Shown: in pieces, positions 52,112 to 62,462 of the stretch
How the letters are laid out: every line of letters starts with the position of its first letter
Numbering within the stretch: the first letter of the stretch is position 1
DNA from: CBDCWT01 sp965223305
GTDB lineage: Bacteria; Planctomycetota; Planctomycetia; Pirellulales; Pirellulaceae
Direction of reading: 5' to 3'
DNA length: 64,000 bases
Assembly (NCBI GenBank): GCA_965223305.1
Contig: CBDCWT010000035.1
Coordinates: forward strand, 74,915 to 138,914
Notes under the pieces: model-generated
Told to the model about the DNA's origin: nothing
The model's database searches: none
What the model saw: only the letters and a program-made list of their open reading frames with translations
Translations under genes and position numbers: made by a program

Positions 52112-53011
52112 TTATAGAAATCGCCCGTCGTCAGGGTCAATTCGCAATTCGTCCTGATAGGGTCCCGGTAGCCATTTCAACAGCGCAACAACGAACGCGT
52201 AGAACGCGAAGATCTCCATCGCGAACGGAATATATCCTCCATATCCGAGGATCGGCATTTCCCAGATTTGAAAAAACCCGACATGGGGTACCGAATACAC
52301 CCACTTCGGCATAGCCAGGAAATTCCACATCTCCCAGAACCAGCCGCAGATGAGACCTGAAATGGCGAGGCTGTAGAGCGGTCGCCGATCGCCCCGCTCG
52401 ATAAAACTCGAGACGCTAGTCGCTCCGGCAAATCTGGCAAGCGGGTCGACGATGAACAATATCGAGATCCAGCAAAGCGGGAACAGGTACGATGGCCAGA
52501 CAACCATCGCGCCGAGCATGAGCCACCCGGAGATGAACACGGCCAGCAACGTCGGGGTTCCGAATCGCCGATCCGCACGACGGTCGCTCGGCGAGAGGTA
52601 GGAGTGGACGAGCTCAGCCGTCGCGAGCACTGCAGGGATAACCGTCGAAAATGAAAAACTTCCGATGATCGTCCGACCAACAAACCCGTAGTCCCAGGGT
52701 GTGATGTACGACCAGTTCTCGAGCGAGCGGTTGAACGCTTCGAACATCCACCAGAACGGCGCGGAAATGACGAAGACCAGGGCGTATCGCCAGCCAAGCC
52801 GCATTGCCGGCGACGTGCCCGTGCGCCGATACACGAGCGCGTCAACGACGAGGATGTAGCCAAGCCAGAGCGGAAAGAAGTAATAGTGGGATATTGACCC
52901 GATCTGCGACCAGGCCAACGTCCACCAGACCGCGATGAGAACTATTCCCGCCAGGAGATGAGGGCTGGCCTGGAATCGGTAGGTTGCGTTCTGGGAACGT
53001 TGCTCCATCAT
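52112..53011 (-). CDS. conserved multi-helix membrane protein, unknown function
   Basis: A 299-residue protein with seven or eight hydrophobic helices. Trp-rich loops, such as PFWWMFEAFNRSLENWSY and WFWEMWNFLAMPKWVYSV, are striking and suggest a conserved core, perhaps for a lipid or pigment substrate; carotenoid cyclase-like proteins have somewhat similar Trp/Pro patterns, but I would not assign that. It is divergent from rpe with 42 bases between starts, so both share a short promoter region. Ends 58 bases before the FhaA-N gene. Confidence 0.7.
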   Translation of the reverse strand: MMEQRSQNATYRFQASPHLLAGIVLIAVWWTLAWSQIGSISHYYFFPLWLGYILVVDALVYRRTGTSPAMRLGWRYALVFVISAPFWWMFEAFNRSLENWSYITPWDYGFVGRTIIGSFSFSTVIPAVLATAELVHSYLSPSDRRADRRFGTPTLLAVFISGWLMLGAMVVWPSYLFPLCWISILFIVDPLARFAGATSVSSFIERGDRRPLYSLAISGLICGWFWEMWNFLAMPKWVYSVPHVGFFQIWEMPILGYGGYIPFAMEIFAFYAFVVALLKWLPGPYQDELRIDPDDGRFL

Positions 53012-53053
53012 GGTGAAAAGTATAGTGTGACAAGGATGCCGAGAGGATGCAAC

Positions 53054-53764
53054 ATGGCCGGAAGTCGATTTCAGACCTCGGAGACGCCGCGTCTTGCGCC
53101 GTCAATCCTGGACAGTGACCTCGCGCGGTTGGCGGAGCAGGTCGAGATTTTAGAGGGGGCCGGAATCGAGGTCATCCACGTCGATGTCATGGACGGCCAC
53201 TTTGCCCCAAATCTGTCGATCGGAATCCCGCTCGTTTCGTCTCTTCGCAAGGCAACGAATCTCGTCCTCGACGTCCATCTGATGATCGACCGGCCCGAAC
53301 GCTATGTCGAACAATTTATCGACGCTGGCGCGGACATCGTCACCGTTCACGCCGAGGCAACCACCCATATCCACCGCGCGATCGATCTGATACGTGGAGC
53401 TGGCGCGATCCCGGGGGTCGCGATCAACCCGGGAACGCCGGTCGCACATGCCACCGAGCTGGTTCCTATTGTCGATCTCATGTTGATCATGAGCGTCAAC
53501 CCTGGATTCGGCGGCCAGAAATTCATCCCAAACGCAATACCCAGACTTCAGGCGGCACAGGCGGCGATCCAGGCCAGCGGCCGCGATGTCGTGCTGGAGG
53601 TCGACGGCGGGGTGAACGGCGGGACGATCGCGTCAGTCGTCGAGGCTGGTGCCGACCTCGTCGTGGCCGGGTCCGCCATCTTTCGTCATGAGCATGGTCC
53701 CGCCAAAGGTGTCGCCGCGCTGCAGGATCAGCTCAGGTCGTTGGGGTCGAAGCCGATCCGATAG
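53054..53764 (+). CDS. rpe: ribulose-phosphate 3-epimerase
   Basis: A 236-residue TIM-barrel enzyme interconverting ribulose 5-phosphate and xylulose 5-phosphate in the pentose phosphate pathway. APSILDSDLARL, HVDVMDGHFAPNLSIG (metal-binding His and Asp), DVHLMIDRPERYV, MSVNPGFGGQKF and LEVDGGVNGGT are all standard. The ATG at 53054 has GAGAGGA 5 to 8 bases upstream; an ATG at 53036 adds six residues. It converges on the MFS gene with a 32-base overlap at the 3' ends. In Firmicutes rpe sits with a PP2C/kinase pair; here a PP2C gene is 2.5 kb away. Confidence 0.95.
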   Translation: MAGSRFQTSETPRLAPSILDSDLARLAEQVEILEGAGIEVIHVDVMDGHFAPNLSIGIPLVSSLRKATNLVLDVHLMIDRPERYVEQFIDAGADIVTVHAEATTHIHRAIDLIRGAGAIPGVAINPGTPVAHATELVPIVDLMLIMSVNPGFGGQKFIPNAIPRLQAAQAAIQASGRDVVLEVDGGVNGGTIASVVEAGADLVVAGSAIFRHEHGPAKGVAALQDQLRSLGSKPIR

Positions 53765-55340
53765 CTGCCCTCCGCCGATTTCGCATCCAATACACGGCGA
53801 CAATCGTCAGCAGGCACATGACAGCCGCAACGAGAAACGTTTCGTGGATGACATCGAGCGTGAGCGGGACGGCGTTCTCTTCGACGTAGGCTTGTTGTCG
53901 CTCGAAGTAATCGGCTGTGGATTCCCCTGGTTCAGGCCGCAACGACGGCAACGCCGATGTCCGCATATCGAGTCGTTCGATCGCATATCGCGTCACGGCC
54001 GCGAGGCCAATCGTCATGCCGACAAGCCGGGCCAGCAACACGAGGCCGGACGCGACCCCGTAGTTCTCAACACCGGCGGACGAAATCGCGGATTCTGCGA
54101 TCGGCGCGATGACGATGCCAAGTCCCAGCCCGGTGATCGCGATCGTCGAGCACATCCAGATCAGGCGGAGATCGTCGGGCCAGGCGCTCATGACGGCGAA
54201 TCCGACAGCCGCGGCAAGAAGTCCGGCTGTCGCGACCGCGCGAGGTCCCACACGATGGGTGAACCGGCCGCCAGCGAGTGCGCCGACGGTCATCAGCATC
54301 GTAAAGCTGCCGAGAAGGAGCGCGCTCAGTAGCGGCTGGTCTTCTTCGTCCGCCAGCAGAGCGATGACGAGCGGCGCGTTGACCATTGCCGTAATCAGAG
54401 CCGCGCCTACGAGAACGTTCGCGATGCCCGAGAACTGAAAGAGACGAGCTTTGATCAGATGGGTCGGAAGGAGCGGTTGGCGCGATTTAATCTCGCTCAG
54501 GACGAACCCCACGATAGCAACCGTTCCGATCCCAAGTATCGGCCAACGGTAGGCGGCCAACGGGTTTTGCGATCCCCCAAGCGCTCTCGTCCCTTGCTCA
54601 GCGCTCAATCCCGCTTCGCCGCCTGAAGACAGAGCCAGGCTAAAACCGGTTAACGCTACGGCGGCAAGCACCGCGCTGACCATGTTCGGCAGACCGGATT
54701 GCGTCCTCGCCGGCAAGGACGTTCTGCGCACCACCAGCCAGAGGACGACGATCGCGCATAGCGGCAGATTAAGCCAGAACACTGCCCGCCACGAACCGAA
54801 CGCCGCGTTGATCGCCGCGCCCCAGACCGGCCCGAGCACCCATCCAAATGTGTCAACCGCCGCGACCAACCCCAATGCCTGGGCACGATTTCGGATGGGT
54901 GTCACGTCCGCGACCAGGGCCATCGACACCGGCAACATCGCGCCGCCCCCCAGGCCTTGCAGCACCCGGCCGGCAACCATCTGGCCGAGTGTGTCCGCGA
55001 CCGCGGTCACCCCAGATCCGGCCGCGAACAGAGCCGTGGCGACGATAAATACCGGGATACGTCCCAGGTAGTCAGATATTCGACCCGTGAGCGGTACGGT
55101 GACCGTGTAGGCGACGAGATACGACAAGACGATCCACGAATACCGGTCGGCGTCGACCGTGTTGATCCCGAGGTCACTGATGACCTGCGGCAAGATCGGC
55201 GCGACGACGGTCAGATCCAGCGCGGCAACAAAGACAACGGCGAGGACTGGTAGGAGGAGTCCTAGCTGGCCGTTCGATGCACCCTGGTTGTTATCTGCCG
55301 TTTCGCTAGACGTCGGGAGCTTCAATCGTGACCGGCTCAT
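53733..55340 (-). CDS. MFS transporter of the DHA2 (14-helix) type, P55-like
   Basis: A 535-residue protein with about 14 membrane helices, opening LLLPVLAVVFVAALDLTVV, with the MFS motif LTGRISDYLGRIP after helix 2 and GRVLQGLGGGAMLP in helix 4 (motif B-type). Its start overlaps the stop of the upstream lipoprotein gene by 35 bases. A lipoprotein of the LppX/LprG family followed by a 14-helix MFS protein is the arrangement of mycobacterial lprG-Rv1410c (P55), which exports triacylglycerol and lipoglycans. I infer a similar lipid-export role. Drug efflux is the general annotation alternative. Confidence 0.88.
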   Translation of the reverse strand: MSRSRLKLPTSSETADNNQGASNGQLGLLLPVLAVVFVAALDLTVVAPILPQVISDLGINTVDADRYSWIVLSYLVAYTVTVPLTGRISDYLGRIPVFIVATALFAAGSGVTAVADTLGQMVAGRVLQGLGGGAMLPVSMALVADVTPIRNRAQALGLVAAVDTFGWVLGPVWGAAINAAFGSWRAVFWLNLPLCAIVVLWLVVRRTSLPARTQSGLPNMVSAVLAAVALTGFSLALSSGGEAGLSAEQGTRALGGSQNPLAAYRWPILGIGTVAIVGFVLSEIKSRQPLLPTHLIKARLFQFSGIANVLVGAALITAMVNAPLVIALLADEEDQPLLSALLLGSFTMLMTVGALAGGRFTHRVGPRAVATAGLLAAAVGFAVMSAWPDDLRLIWMCSTIAITGLGLGIVIAPIAESAISSAGVENYGVASGLVLLARLVGMTIGLAAVTRYAIERLDMRTSALPSLRPEPGESTADYFERQQAYVEENAVPLTLDVIHETFLVAAVMCLLTIVAVYWMRNRRRAAIGSASTPTT

Positions 55341-56046
55341 TGTGGTCCGAAAGTGTTATCTTCCAGGCTGTACCGTCGTCTGGTTCAGCAAGCTCGATCT
55401 TGACGACATCGAGTGTCCCGGCATCAAACCAGATAGCAACCCCGATCTCGTCGCCCGTGATTGCGCCCGCGGTCATCTCATCGATCAACGCCTGGTCGAC
55501 CGATCCATTGATGCGGACCGCATCGCGGCCGCCGACCTGTTCGAGACCAACGACTTCGGGATTTTCAAGCGCCTGGAGCACCGGACCCAGACCATCAGTC
55601 TGACTCAACAGCAGCGCCGGATTGTATGAGAAATCATCGGGCGCAGGTCCCCAGTTTCCGGTCAGGAAATCCGTCATATAGGCGTCGTCGCCAACGAAAA
55701 TCAACGACACGTCGAGCGTTACCAGGCTAATCGCGATCGACGCAAGCGCCTCGACCGATTGTGGTCGCGAGAGATCGCCTTCGGCGCCAGCTAGCTCAAT
55801 TTGTTCATCATTGTCCAGGTAGGTCGCCCCATCAATTTCAAGGACGAAGTGTGCTGTCTCCGTATCATCCCACCGGGCGACTGCTTGCTCGATGATGATC
55901 GCCGGATCCTGCGCTTCGATCGGCACCGCGGTTGCGGTCGGCGCCTCCTCAGGTTCGTCGTCATCACCGAACGGCCCGCAACCGGCGATGACGGTCGCAA
56001 GCATTGCGGCGGCGGCCGCGAAAATCAGTAACTTGTTCAAGAACAT
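55306..56046 (-). CDS. LppX/LprG-family lipoprotein
   Basis: A 246-residue protein with a lipobox: after the hydrophobic leader, ATVIAGCG gives the lipidated Cys near residue 20. An acidic linker (FGDDDEPEEAPTATAV) leads to the LppX_LprAFG beta fold: TAHFVLEIDGATY, VSLIFVGDDAYMTD and GDEIGVAIWFDAGTLDVVK, with alternating strands like LolA-type lipid carriers. It should sit on the outer face of the cytoplasmic membrane and shuttle lipids. ATG at 56046 abuts GGAGGA; a TTG six bases later has better spacing. Operon with the MFS gene. Confidence 0.85.
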   Translation of the reverse strand: MFLNKLLIFAAAAAMLATVIAGCGPFGDDDEPEEAPTATAVPIEAQDPAIIIEQAVARWDDTETAHFVLEIDGATYLDNDEQIELAGAEGDLSRPQSVEALASIAISLVTLDVSLIFVGDDAYMTDFLTGNWGPAPDDFSYNPALLLSQTDGLGPVLQALENPEVVGLEQVGGRDAVRINGSVDQALIDEMTAGAITGDEIGVAIWFDAGTLDVVKIELAEPDDGTAWKITLSDHNEPVTIEAPDV

Positions 56047-56256
56047 TCCTCCACGGTATGCGCGAATCACAACCTCAGGCGCGGCTTGCGCCCGCGTTGA
56101 TGCACCATGACCGTCTGAATCCTAACAATTGAATGATCGGCGGCCCGCCAAACGAGATTGCTGCTCTGCGTTCTGTCGTATCATTTCCCGTAAGACGGGT
56201 CGCAAACCACCGTCGTCTGACACCCGTTCGGCGAGTGGGAAGTGTAGGGGAATTAC

Positions 56257-57140
56257 GTGGAAGAAAGTCGGGCTGGTCATTAGTGCCCAGGACCGAAGTT
56301 GGCAACGTGCGCGACACCAACGAAGACCTCGTGCACTTTGGGCCATCTTGACGCAGCGGACGAGGATACGATCGTCGTTGCTGTCGCTGACGGGATGGGC
56401 GGTTATGACCGCGGGCGAAAGTCGCCTCCCGGATTGCGATCGAATCGCTCGTCGACGCGCCTCCAATCGCTGGATACCGATGACAGCGCTCTGATCCTCA
56501 AACAACAGGCATATCGAAAAGCAAACGAATCCATCTACGAGGGCGGGGTATCCCAGGGCGAAGAGAACATGATGGGAACAACCCTGGTTGCCGGGTTGGT
56601 ACGCGGCGTTGAACTCAGCCTTGCAAACGTCGGTGACTCCCGCGCCTACTTGCTCCGAGCAGGCGCGCTCACGCAGGTGACGCAGGATCACTCGCTCATC
56701 GCTGAACAGGTGCGCATGGGTCGTGCTGACCGCCGAGGAAGCGAAGTCCAGTCAGCACCGCAACATCATCACCCGTGCGCTCGGCCACCGCGAACGTGTC
56801 GATGTGGATGTGTTTGAACTGACATTGCTCCCTGAAAGATCGACTTCTTCTCTCGACCGATGGTGTTCATGATTTCATCGAAGAGCACGACATTCAGACG
56901 ATCCTTGCGGAACACACCCCTGACGACGCGACCGCAATGCTCATTGAAAAAGCGCTGGCGAACGGGTCTACTGACAACCTGACAGCGCTCTGCGCCTGGC
57001 TCGCGCCGATCAGCGTCCTCGAAGCTCCGGAGATCGCCGAGGAACAGCCTGCGGCGACCTCATTGCTCGTCCCGTTGCTTGCCGGAGCGGCGCTGATCGT
57101 GATCATCCTGGCGGTCCTCGTCCTGTTCCTCCTCCTCTAG
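56257..57140 (+). CDS. PP2C-type protein phosphatase, frameshifted
   Basis: The protein is spread over three frames but collinear: TEVGNVRDTNEDLVHFG (56290-56350), DTIVVAVADGMGGYDRG (metal site Asp-Gly), MMGTTLVAGLVRGVELSLAN with VGDSRAYLLRAG, QDHSLIAEQVRMG, NIITRALGH, LLLSTDGVHDFI, then NGSTDNLTALC, and a C-terminal membrane helix (LLVPLLAGAALIVIILAV). At least four single-base shifts break it (near 56,350, 56,420, 56,730 and 56,830). It would remove phosphate from Ser/Thr in a kinase pathway and be membrane-anchored by its C-terminus. GTG at 56257 (AGGGG upstream) or 56283 may be the start. The stop is 5 bases before the amidohydrolase. Confidence 0.75.
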
Positions 57141-57145
57141 CCGGA

Positions 57146-57985
57146 ATGATCGTCGATGCCCCACACGCACGCATTCCCGCCGGACGTGATCGCTCAACGG
57201 GAACGCGTTCTGCGAGCGTGATCGCTGGTTCAAGCTCCTGTACGAGAACCCCAACGCCAAGCTCACGACCGAGCGGGAGCTGCTGGAGAGTATGGATGTC
57301 AATGGAATCCAGCGGTCGGTGATCGCGGGTTTTCCCTGGGCTGACCCAGGTATCTCGCCGGATGCAACAATGCCTGGATGGCTCAGGTCTGCGCCGCTCA
57401 TCGAGACCGGCTGTCATTCCTGGCCATCGTCGTACCCGACAGCCGGGACGCGGCGACCGACGCAACCTCAGCGTTCGACCTTCGTGCCGCCGGCATCGGC
57501 GAACTGAATGCCGACGCTCAGGGATTCGATTTCGCCGATCCGGCGACGATGGCGGATCTCGTCGATGTCTGCCGGACAGCCGGCAGGCCGATCATGTTTC
57601 ATGCGAGCGAACCGGTCGGGCAAGTGTATCCAGGCAAGGGAACGCGACGCCGGATCGCCTGCTGCGCTGGCTCTGCGAATACCCCGATCAACCGGTCGTC
57701 CTCGCTCATTGGGGAGGTGGACTGCCATTCTATGAACTGATGCCGGAGATTGCCGACGCTACTCGCAACGTCGTCTACGACACCGCCGCAACAACATACC
57801 TTTACAATTTCATGGTCTTTGACACGGTCGCTCGGATCGCCGGCCCTGAGCGAATACTCTTCGGGAGTGACTTCCCGGTTCTCGGACAGCGGCGGTTGCT
57901 CAACCGCGTCCGGGAATCGGTTCGAGAGTCGAATCTCGATCTGCTATTGGGCCAGAACGCACGCCGGGTGTACCGGCTCGACTGA
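57146..57985 (+). CDS. amidohydrolase-related TIM-barrel protein, frameshifted
   Basis: Starting MIVDA and, after a one-base insertion, HTHAFPPDVIAQRERVL; then NGIQRSVIAGFPWADPG, LSFLAIVVPDSRDA, AGIGELNADAQGF, PIMFHASEPVGQ, PVVLAHWGGGLPFYELMPEI, YDTAATTYLYN and ILFGSDFPVL. These follow the amidohydro_2 order, with HxH at the start, the second-strand Glu, the His pair and the terminal SDFP Asp. At least four shifts are needed. The specific substrate is unknown (decarboxylase or lactonase-type members exist). It closely follows the PP2C gene and precedes ruvA by 11 bases, so the three were probably one transcript. Confidence 0.7.
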
Positions 57986-57996
57986 AAGAAACCAGC

Positions 57997-58586
57997 ATGA
58001 TCGCCCGAATACATGGAACGGTTGCCGGCGCGGAGGAGGATGCCGTCCTCGTCGATTTGCATGGCCTCGTCATGCGGGTTCTTTCGCCGGGAAGCACCCT
58101 CTCCAATCTCCCGCCTATCGGTAGCGCGGTCAGTCTGGAAACGCACCTGGTCGTCCGCGAGGATGCGATGACCCTGTATGGTTTCGCGACCGCGGCGGAA
58201 TTGCAATTCTTCGAGCTTCTGATCGGCGTCAACGGAGTCGGGCCGCGTGCCGCGCTCAACCTGCTCACATTCGCTGACCCCGTCCAGATCTACCAGGCGA
58301 TCGCCGGACGAAGACACCACGACGCTGTCGAGAGCGCCTGGGATTGGAAAAGTAACGGCGGGTCGGATTATCCTCGATCTCAAACGCAAGCTCCCGGAGG
58401 GAATCGCGCCTTCACTCGGTGGCCAACCTGATGATCGAGATCAGCAAACACTGGCCCGCCCTCGAATCCCTTGGCTACACCGGTTCGGAATCCAGAGCCG
58501 CACTCAAGGCCGTTGAGGACCGCTCGTCGATGACCGTCGAAGAGCGGGTGATCGCCGCGCTTCGGGAGATGGATGACGGCAACTAG
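57997..58586 (+). CDS. ruvA: Holliday junction helicase subunit RuvA, frameshifted
   Basis: Starts MIARIHGTVAGAEEDAVLVD as the OB-fold domain I. FFELLIGVNGVGPRAALNLL is the first helix-hairpin-helix. After a shift near 58,305 the second, PGIGKVTAGRIILDLKRKL, appears in a different frame. A second shift near 58,420 leads to LMIEISKHW, SRAALKAVEDRSSMTVEERV and the end MDDGN of domain III, which binds RuvB. Whole length about 196 residues matches RuvA. The product binds four-way junctions with RuvB. The stop TAG lies in the CTAG shared with the convergent hisD. Confidence 0.85.
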
Positions 58587-59927
58587 CCGTTCGCCAGCCG
58601 ATCGAGTCGCAGCCGAACGCATTGGCGTGAGCGGTCAATCCCTCGGCTTCGGCGATGACAATCGCCGCCGGACCCACATCCGGAAGCGACCGTTCGGAGA
58701 GTCCGATCACCGAAATGATCTTGACGAAGTCCAAGACGTTGACTGGAGATGAGAACCGGGCGGTCCGACCCGTCGGCATGACGTGGCTTGGCCCGGCGAG
58801 TGTAATCGCCGATCACCTCCGGAGAACTCTCACCGAGAAAGACCCCGCCGGCATGTTGAATCTTGCCGATATGCTCCCAGGTTGTTCGACTAAGAGGCAG
58901 AGATGCTCAGGGGCGTAGTCGTTCGCAATTTCGATCGCCAGGTCGATATCCGGCACCACAACCACCGCGCCATTTTGACCCAGCGACTCGGCCGCGACCT
59001 CAGCCCTAACGAGAGACTCAATCTGTCTGGCAATCTCTCCCTGAATGGATTCGGCGAGCCTGTCCGACGTGGTCAACAAGATCGCGCTGGCCATAGGATC
59101 ATGTTCCGCCTGCGCAAGGAGATCAGCGGCCACGAGCGTCGGGTCGGCCGAATGATCGGCAATGAGCAGCGTCTCTGTCGGACCGGGCAGCGCGTCGATA
59201 TCGACCTGGCCGTACACCTTGCGTTTGGCCAGCACGACGAAAATGTTGCCAGGCCCGAGGATCTTATCGACCTTCGGAACCGATTCGGTCCCGCCGGCCA
59301 TAGCCGCGATTGCCTGTGCGCCTGCCAATTTTGAATACGGTATCGACTCAGCGATCTCGGCCGCCGCAAGCGTGACCGGCGCTATCTGACCGCTCTGTTC
59401 CGGCGGGGCGCAGACGATGATCTCCTCGAACCCCGGCCACTCGTGCCGGAATCGTCGTCATCAGCAGCGACGAGGGGGTACGGCGCGGTCCCACCTGGAG
59501 CGTAGACTCCAACGCGCTCGAGCGGCCGGACAATCTGACCGAGCGTGCCCTCATCGTCCGGTGCGAACCAGCTACCGACCGGCTGGCGGACGTGAACGAT
59601 CGGATCCGTTCAGCACTAAATCGGAGAGCATCCAGCGTTTCAGCCGGCGTGTCACGCAACCGCTGCGTCGATCTCCTGGCGCTCAACTTGTATTGAATCC
59701 AGTTCAACCCATCAATCGCCTTGGGTATAGTGGCGCAAGGCAGCGTCGCCGGACGACTTCACATCCGCCAGAATCCTGTCGACAACTTCGTCGGCGGTGA
59801 GATCCTGACCAAAGACAGACCGAACACCTTCTCGCATTCGTGGCGACAGCGTCATGTTCGTCATCTCGCGGTTCGCGAGGATGAACTCCCTGCCTGCGGC
59901 AAATTCAGGGAAGATTCGGATCGGCAT
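58583..59927 (-). CDS. hisD: histidinol dehydrogenase, frameshifted
   Basis: Catalyses the last two steps of histidine synthesis (histidinol to histidine). The N-terminus is MPIRIFPEF (ATG at 59927, AGGAG 5 bases upstream), ADEVVDRILADVKSSGDAAL, then, after shifts, DKILGPGNIFVVLAKRKVYG and DALPGPTETLLIADHSADP with the characteristic Gly-Pro-Gly-Asn. APEHLCLLVE precedes VMPTGRTARFSSPVNVLDFV and EGLTAHANA, and the end is RLRLDRLANG. At least four shifts break it into frames near 59,700, 59,340, 58,820 and 58,610. Follows hisG on the same strand with a 23-base overlap. Confidence 0.85.
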
Positions 59928-60958
59928 TGCAAGCTCCTGGTCGCGGACAGATATCATCAAGAAGTGTGGAGAATGCCGCCGATTCAGCCCCGAACATGTA
60001 GTCCGGGGTGCCAACGGTTATCCCCGTCGAGCCGATGGCCCGGAGGTGGTCCACGGCATCGAGCATATGCGAGTCGGAAACGATCACGCTCACCGAGAAC
60101 CAGCGGTCGTCACTCGCCATTTTCGCGTGAACCGGTGCGATGGTTGGGCCACGCTCGCCGGCGACATCCAGATCGGAAATGACGTGCTGTGCCACGTCGC
60201 GTTCGGAAACTGCCGGGAACGTTCGCCGTCACAACGCGGTAGGAGCGGGCCGCCAGCTTGGCTTCGCAGTATTCGACCAATGTCCTGGCGCGCTGGACGC
60301 GTTCCGGTGACGCAGCGATCGTCGAGCGGCTCGTTATCAGGCACGCCTGTGCGCGCAGCAAGGTTCCACCGTCGACAATCCGGAGGTGGTTGTCGCGCAG
60401 CCGTGACACCGGTCTGGCTGAGGTCACACGACGGCGTCGGCATATCGAGCGCCGGGGCCGCTTCGATCGCGCGCTCGCGCCGACAAGCGAGAAATAGTTG
60501 ACACCGTGCCGGTAGAGATAATCAGTCGTCAGATTTGGAAATTTTGTTGCGATCCGCAGGTCGCGACCATCCCGCTTGAAGGCAATCGACAATTCAGCGA
60601 GATCATCGATCGTTTGGACATCGAGCCAATAGTCGGGAATCGCCAGGACCAGCTCGCACCGTCGAAACCCGAGGTCGAGGATGGTCACGTGAATGTTCGG
60701 GTTGTCGTAGCCGTGTTCGGACACGAGGTCGAAGCCGGTAATCCCGATGTCAACGCTTCCGTCACCCACTTTGCCGACGATATCTTCGGGTCGTTGAAAC
60801 AGCACGTCAGCCCCTGGAATCGTCGGAATCTTCCCGATGTATTGACGTGGGTTCGGGCGCCAAACGCCTAGTCCGGCGCTGGAGAGAAATCGATTGGTCT
60901 CGTCCTGATAGGTTCCCTTGCTGGCGAGCGCGATCCGGAGCGTCTGGTTGCCGGTCAT
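59905..60958 (-). CDS. hisG: ATP phosphoribosyltransferase, long form, frameshifted
   Basis: First step of histidine synthesis (ATP plus PRPP). The start LRIALASKGTYQDETNRFL, VLFQRPEDIVGKVGDGSVDIGI-type HisG motif (VGDGSVDIGITGFD), RIATKFPNLTTDYL and LRDNHLRIVDGGTLL appear in order, with shifts near 60,490, 60,420 and 60,190. The C-terminal part (GPTIAPVHAKM, VIVSDSHMLDAVDHLRAIG, TGITVGTPDYMF) is the ACT-like regulatory domain of long-form HisG. About 350 codons. ATG overlaps the stop of the HisZ/HisS gene by 4 bases. Confidence 0.85.
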
Positions 60959-62421
60959 GGTGCAGCGGCATTCGTGGGAGATGGTGACAGATCAATGTTG
61001 ACCGGTTCGCCGGTCCGGCAATCGACACCAGCCCGCCATCCGGCGACACAACGGCAACCGCCTGGAAACCGTTCCGGGCGGCCCAACGGCGGGCCGCATT
61101 CTCGCTCCGTTGGCGAATGTCGAGAATCGCGATCCAACCGGCTGCACGAAGCGATTCTGCAAGGCCAATCGCCTCAATCGATTGTCGACGACTCGGACGA
61201 GCACGCTCCGTGGCGAGACGGCCTCGGCGCGAACCTTTGCTGGCCGCGTCGAGACGTTCCAGCCCAATCGAGAAACCAGCCGACGGCACCATTCGACGAG
61301 CACCAAGCTGTCGAGCTAGGTCGTCGTATCGGCCTCCCCCGGCAATCTGTAGCCCGTCGGCTTCACCCGCATAAATTTCGAACAGGATCCCCGTGTAGTA
61401 GCGCAATCCCCGACCCAGCCCGAGGTCGATATGAATCGCATTCATGTCAAACCCCGTGCCAACAACGATCCGTACAATCTCCTCCAATTCGTCGATTGGC
61501 TCGCGGCTCAACCCGTTCGCGTCAACCAGCTCTTTCAGCTTCGGAAACGCCGTGATTGGATCACCGGCCGAGGAGACCAGCGTCGTGACAAACTCAATCG
61601 CGTTTTCGATCGCTTCGCGATTTGCGCCACGCTGCCCTTTGTCGAACAGGCCGTCAACGATCTCTTCCGCCGACCGCGATCCGGCTTCAAATTCCACCCC
61701 TGATTGCCGGAGCAGTTCGACAACCGCCGTTCTGTCCAGAGCGGATAGATCGACTGGATCGGCCGAGTGCGCGTCCGCGACGAGATGATTCGGTATCTCT
61801 CTGGCGTCAGCGTGCCCCCGCCGAATCTGTTCCATGTTCCAGAGTAACCAGTCTTGCACTCGGTGGTCGAGGTCCAGCTGGTGCAGGTATCCAAGGACGA
61901 CACCAATATGCCCGAGGACTAGAACCGGGTGGTCGACATGGGCGTCCTGAATGCAGGAGAGGGCGAGCAACACGGTCTCGACGTCGGCGAGCAACCCGTC
62001 AGCGCCGATTAGCTCGCAGCCAAACTCGTGAAACTGCCGCGACCGACCGGCCTGCGGGCTTTCATATCGGAATACCGGTCCGCTGTAGCTCAACCTAACG
62101 GAAGTGCGTCCGACTGGAGAGAGTCAACATAAATGCCGCATGACCGAAGCCGTGTGTTCTGGCCGCAATGCGAGGTCACGCCCACGAAAATTGAATTGAT
62201 AGTTTGGGCGAGCCGCTCCCCACCTAGCTTCCTGGCGAAGAGTTCCGCGTGTTCGACAACCGGCGTATCAACGCGCCGGTACCCCTGCCTGGCGACGAGA
62301 TCCGTCAGGCGCTGATCGAGCGCTCGAAGTGACCCCGCGCGATCTGGAAGTCGGTCGTAGGGTTCCGCGGGGCCGTCGACTGGTTGGTGGGTTCCGGCAG
62401 CAAGCGATCGAATGGCGCCAT
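60955..62421 (-). CDS. HisS-like/HisZ protein, frameshifted
   Basis: A class II aminoacyl-tRNA synthetase-like protein: LTDLVARQGYRRVDTPVVEH, FNFRGRDLALRPEHTASVM, GPVFRYESPQAGRSRQFHEF (motif 2), then GRGLRYYTGILFEIY, GGGRYDDLARQL and GFSIGLERL (motif 3), plus an anticodon-domain-like end (VAVVSPDGGL). RGLRYYTG, rather than RGLDYYT, and the gene order suggest HisZ, the regulatory subunit of ATP phosphoribosyltransferase; a true histidyl-tRNA synthetase remains possible because the C-terminal domain is retained. At least four shifts. ATG at 62421. Gene order pheT, this, hisG, hisD. Confidence 0.7.
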
Positions 62422-62462
62422 CTCCTCGTTAAAGCCAGTTCCAAGCGTCACGGTGAAGTGTG

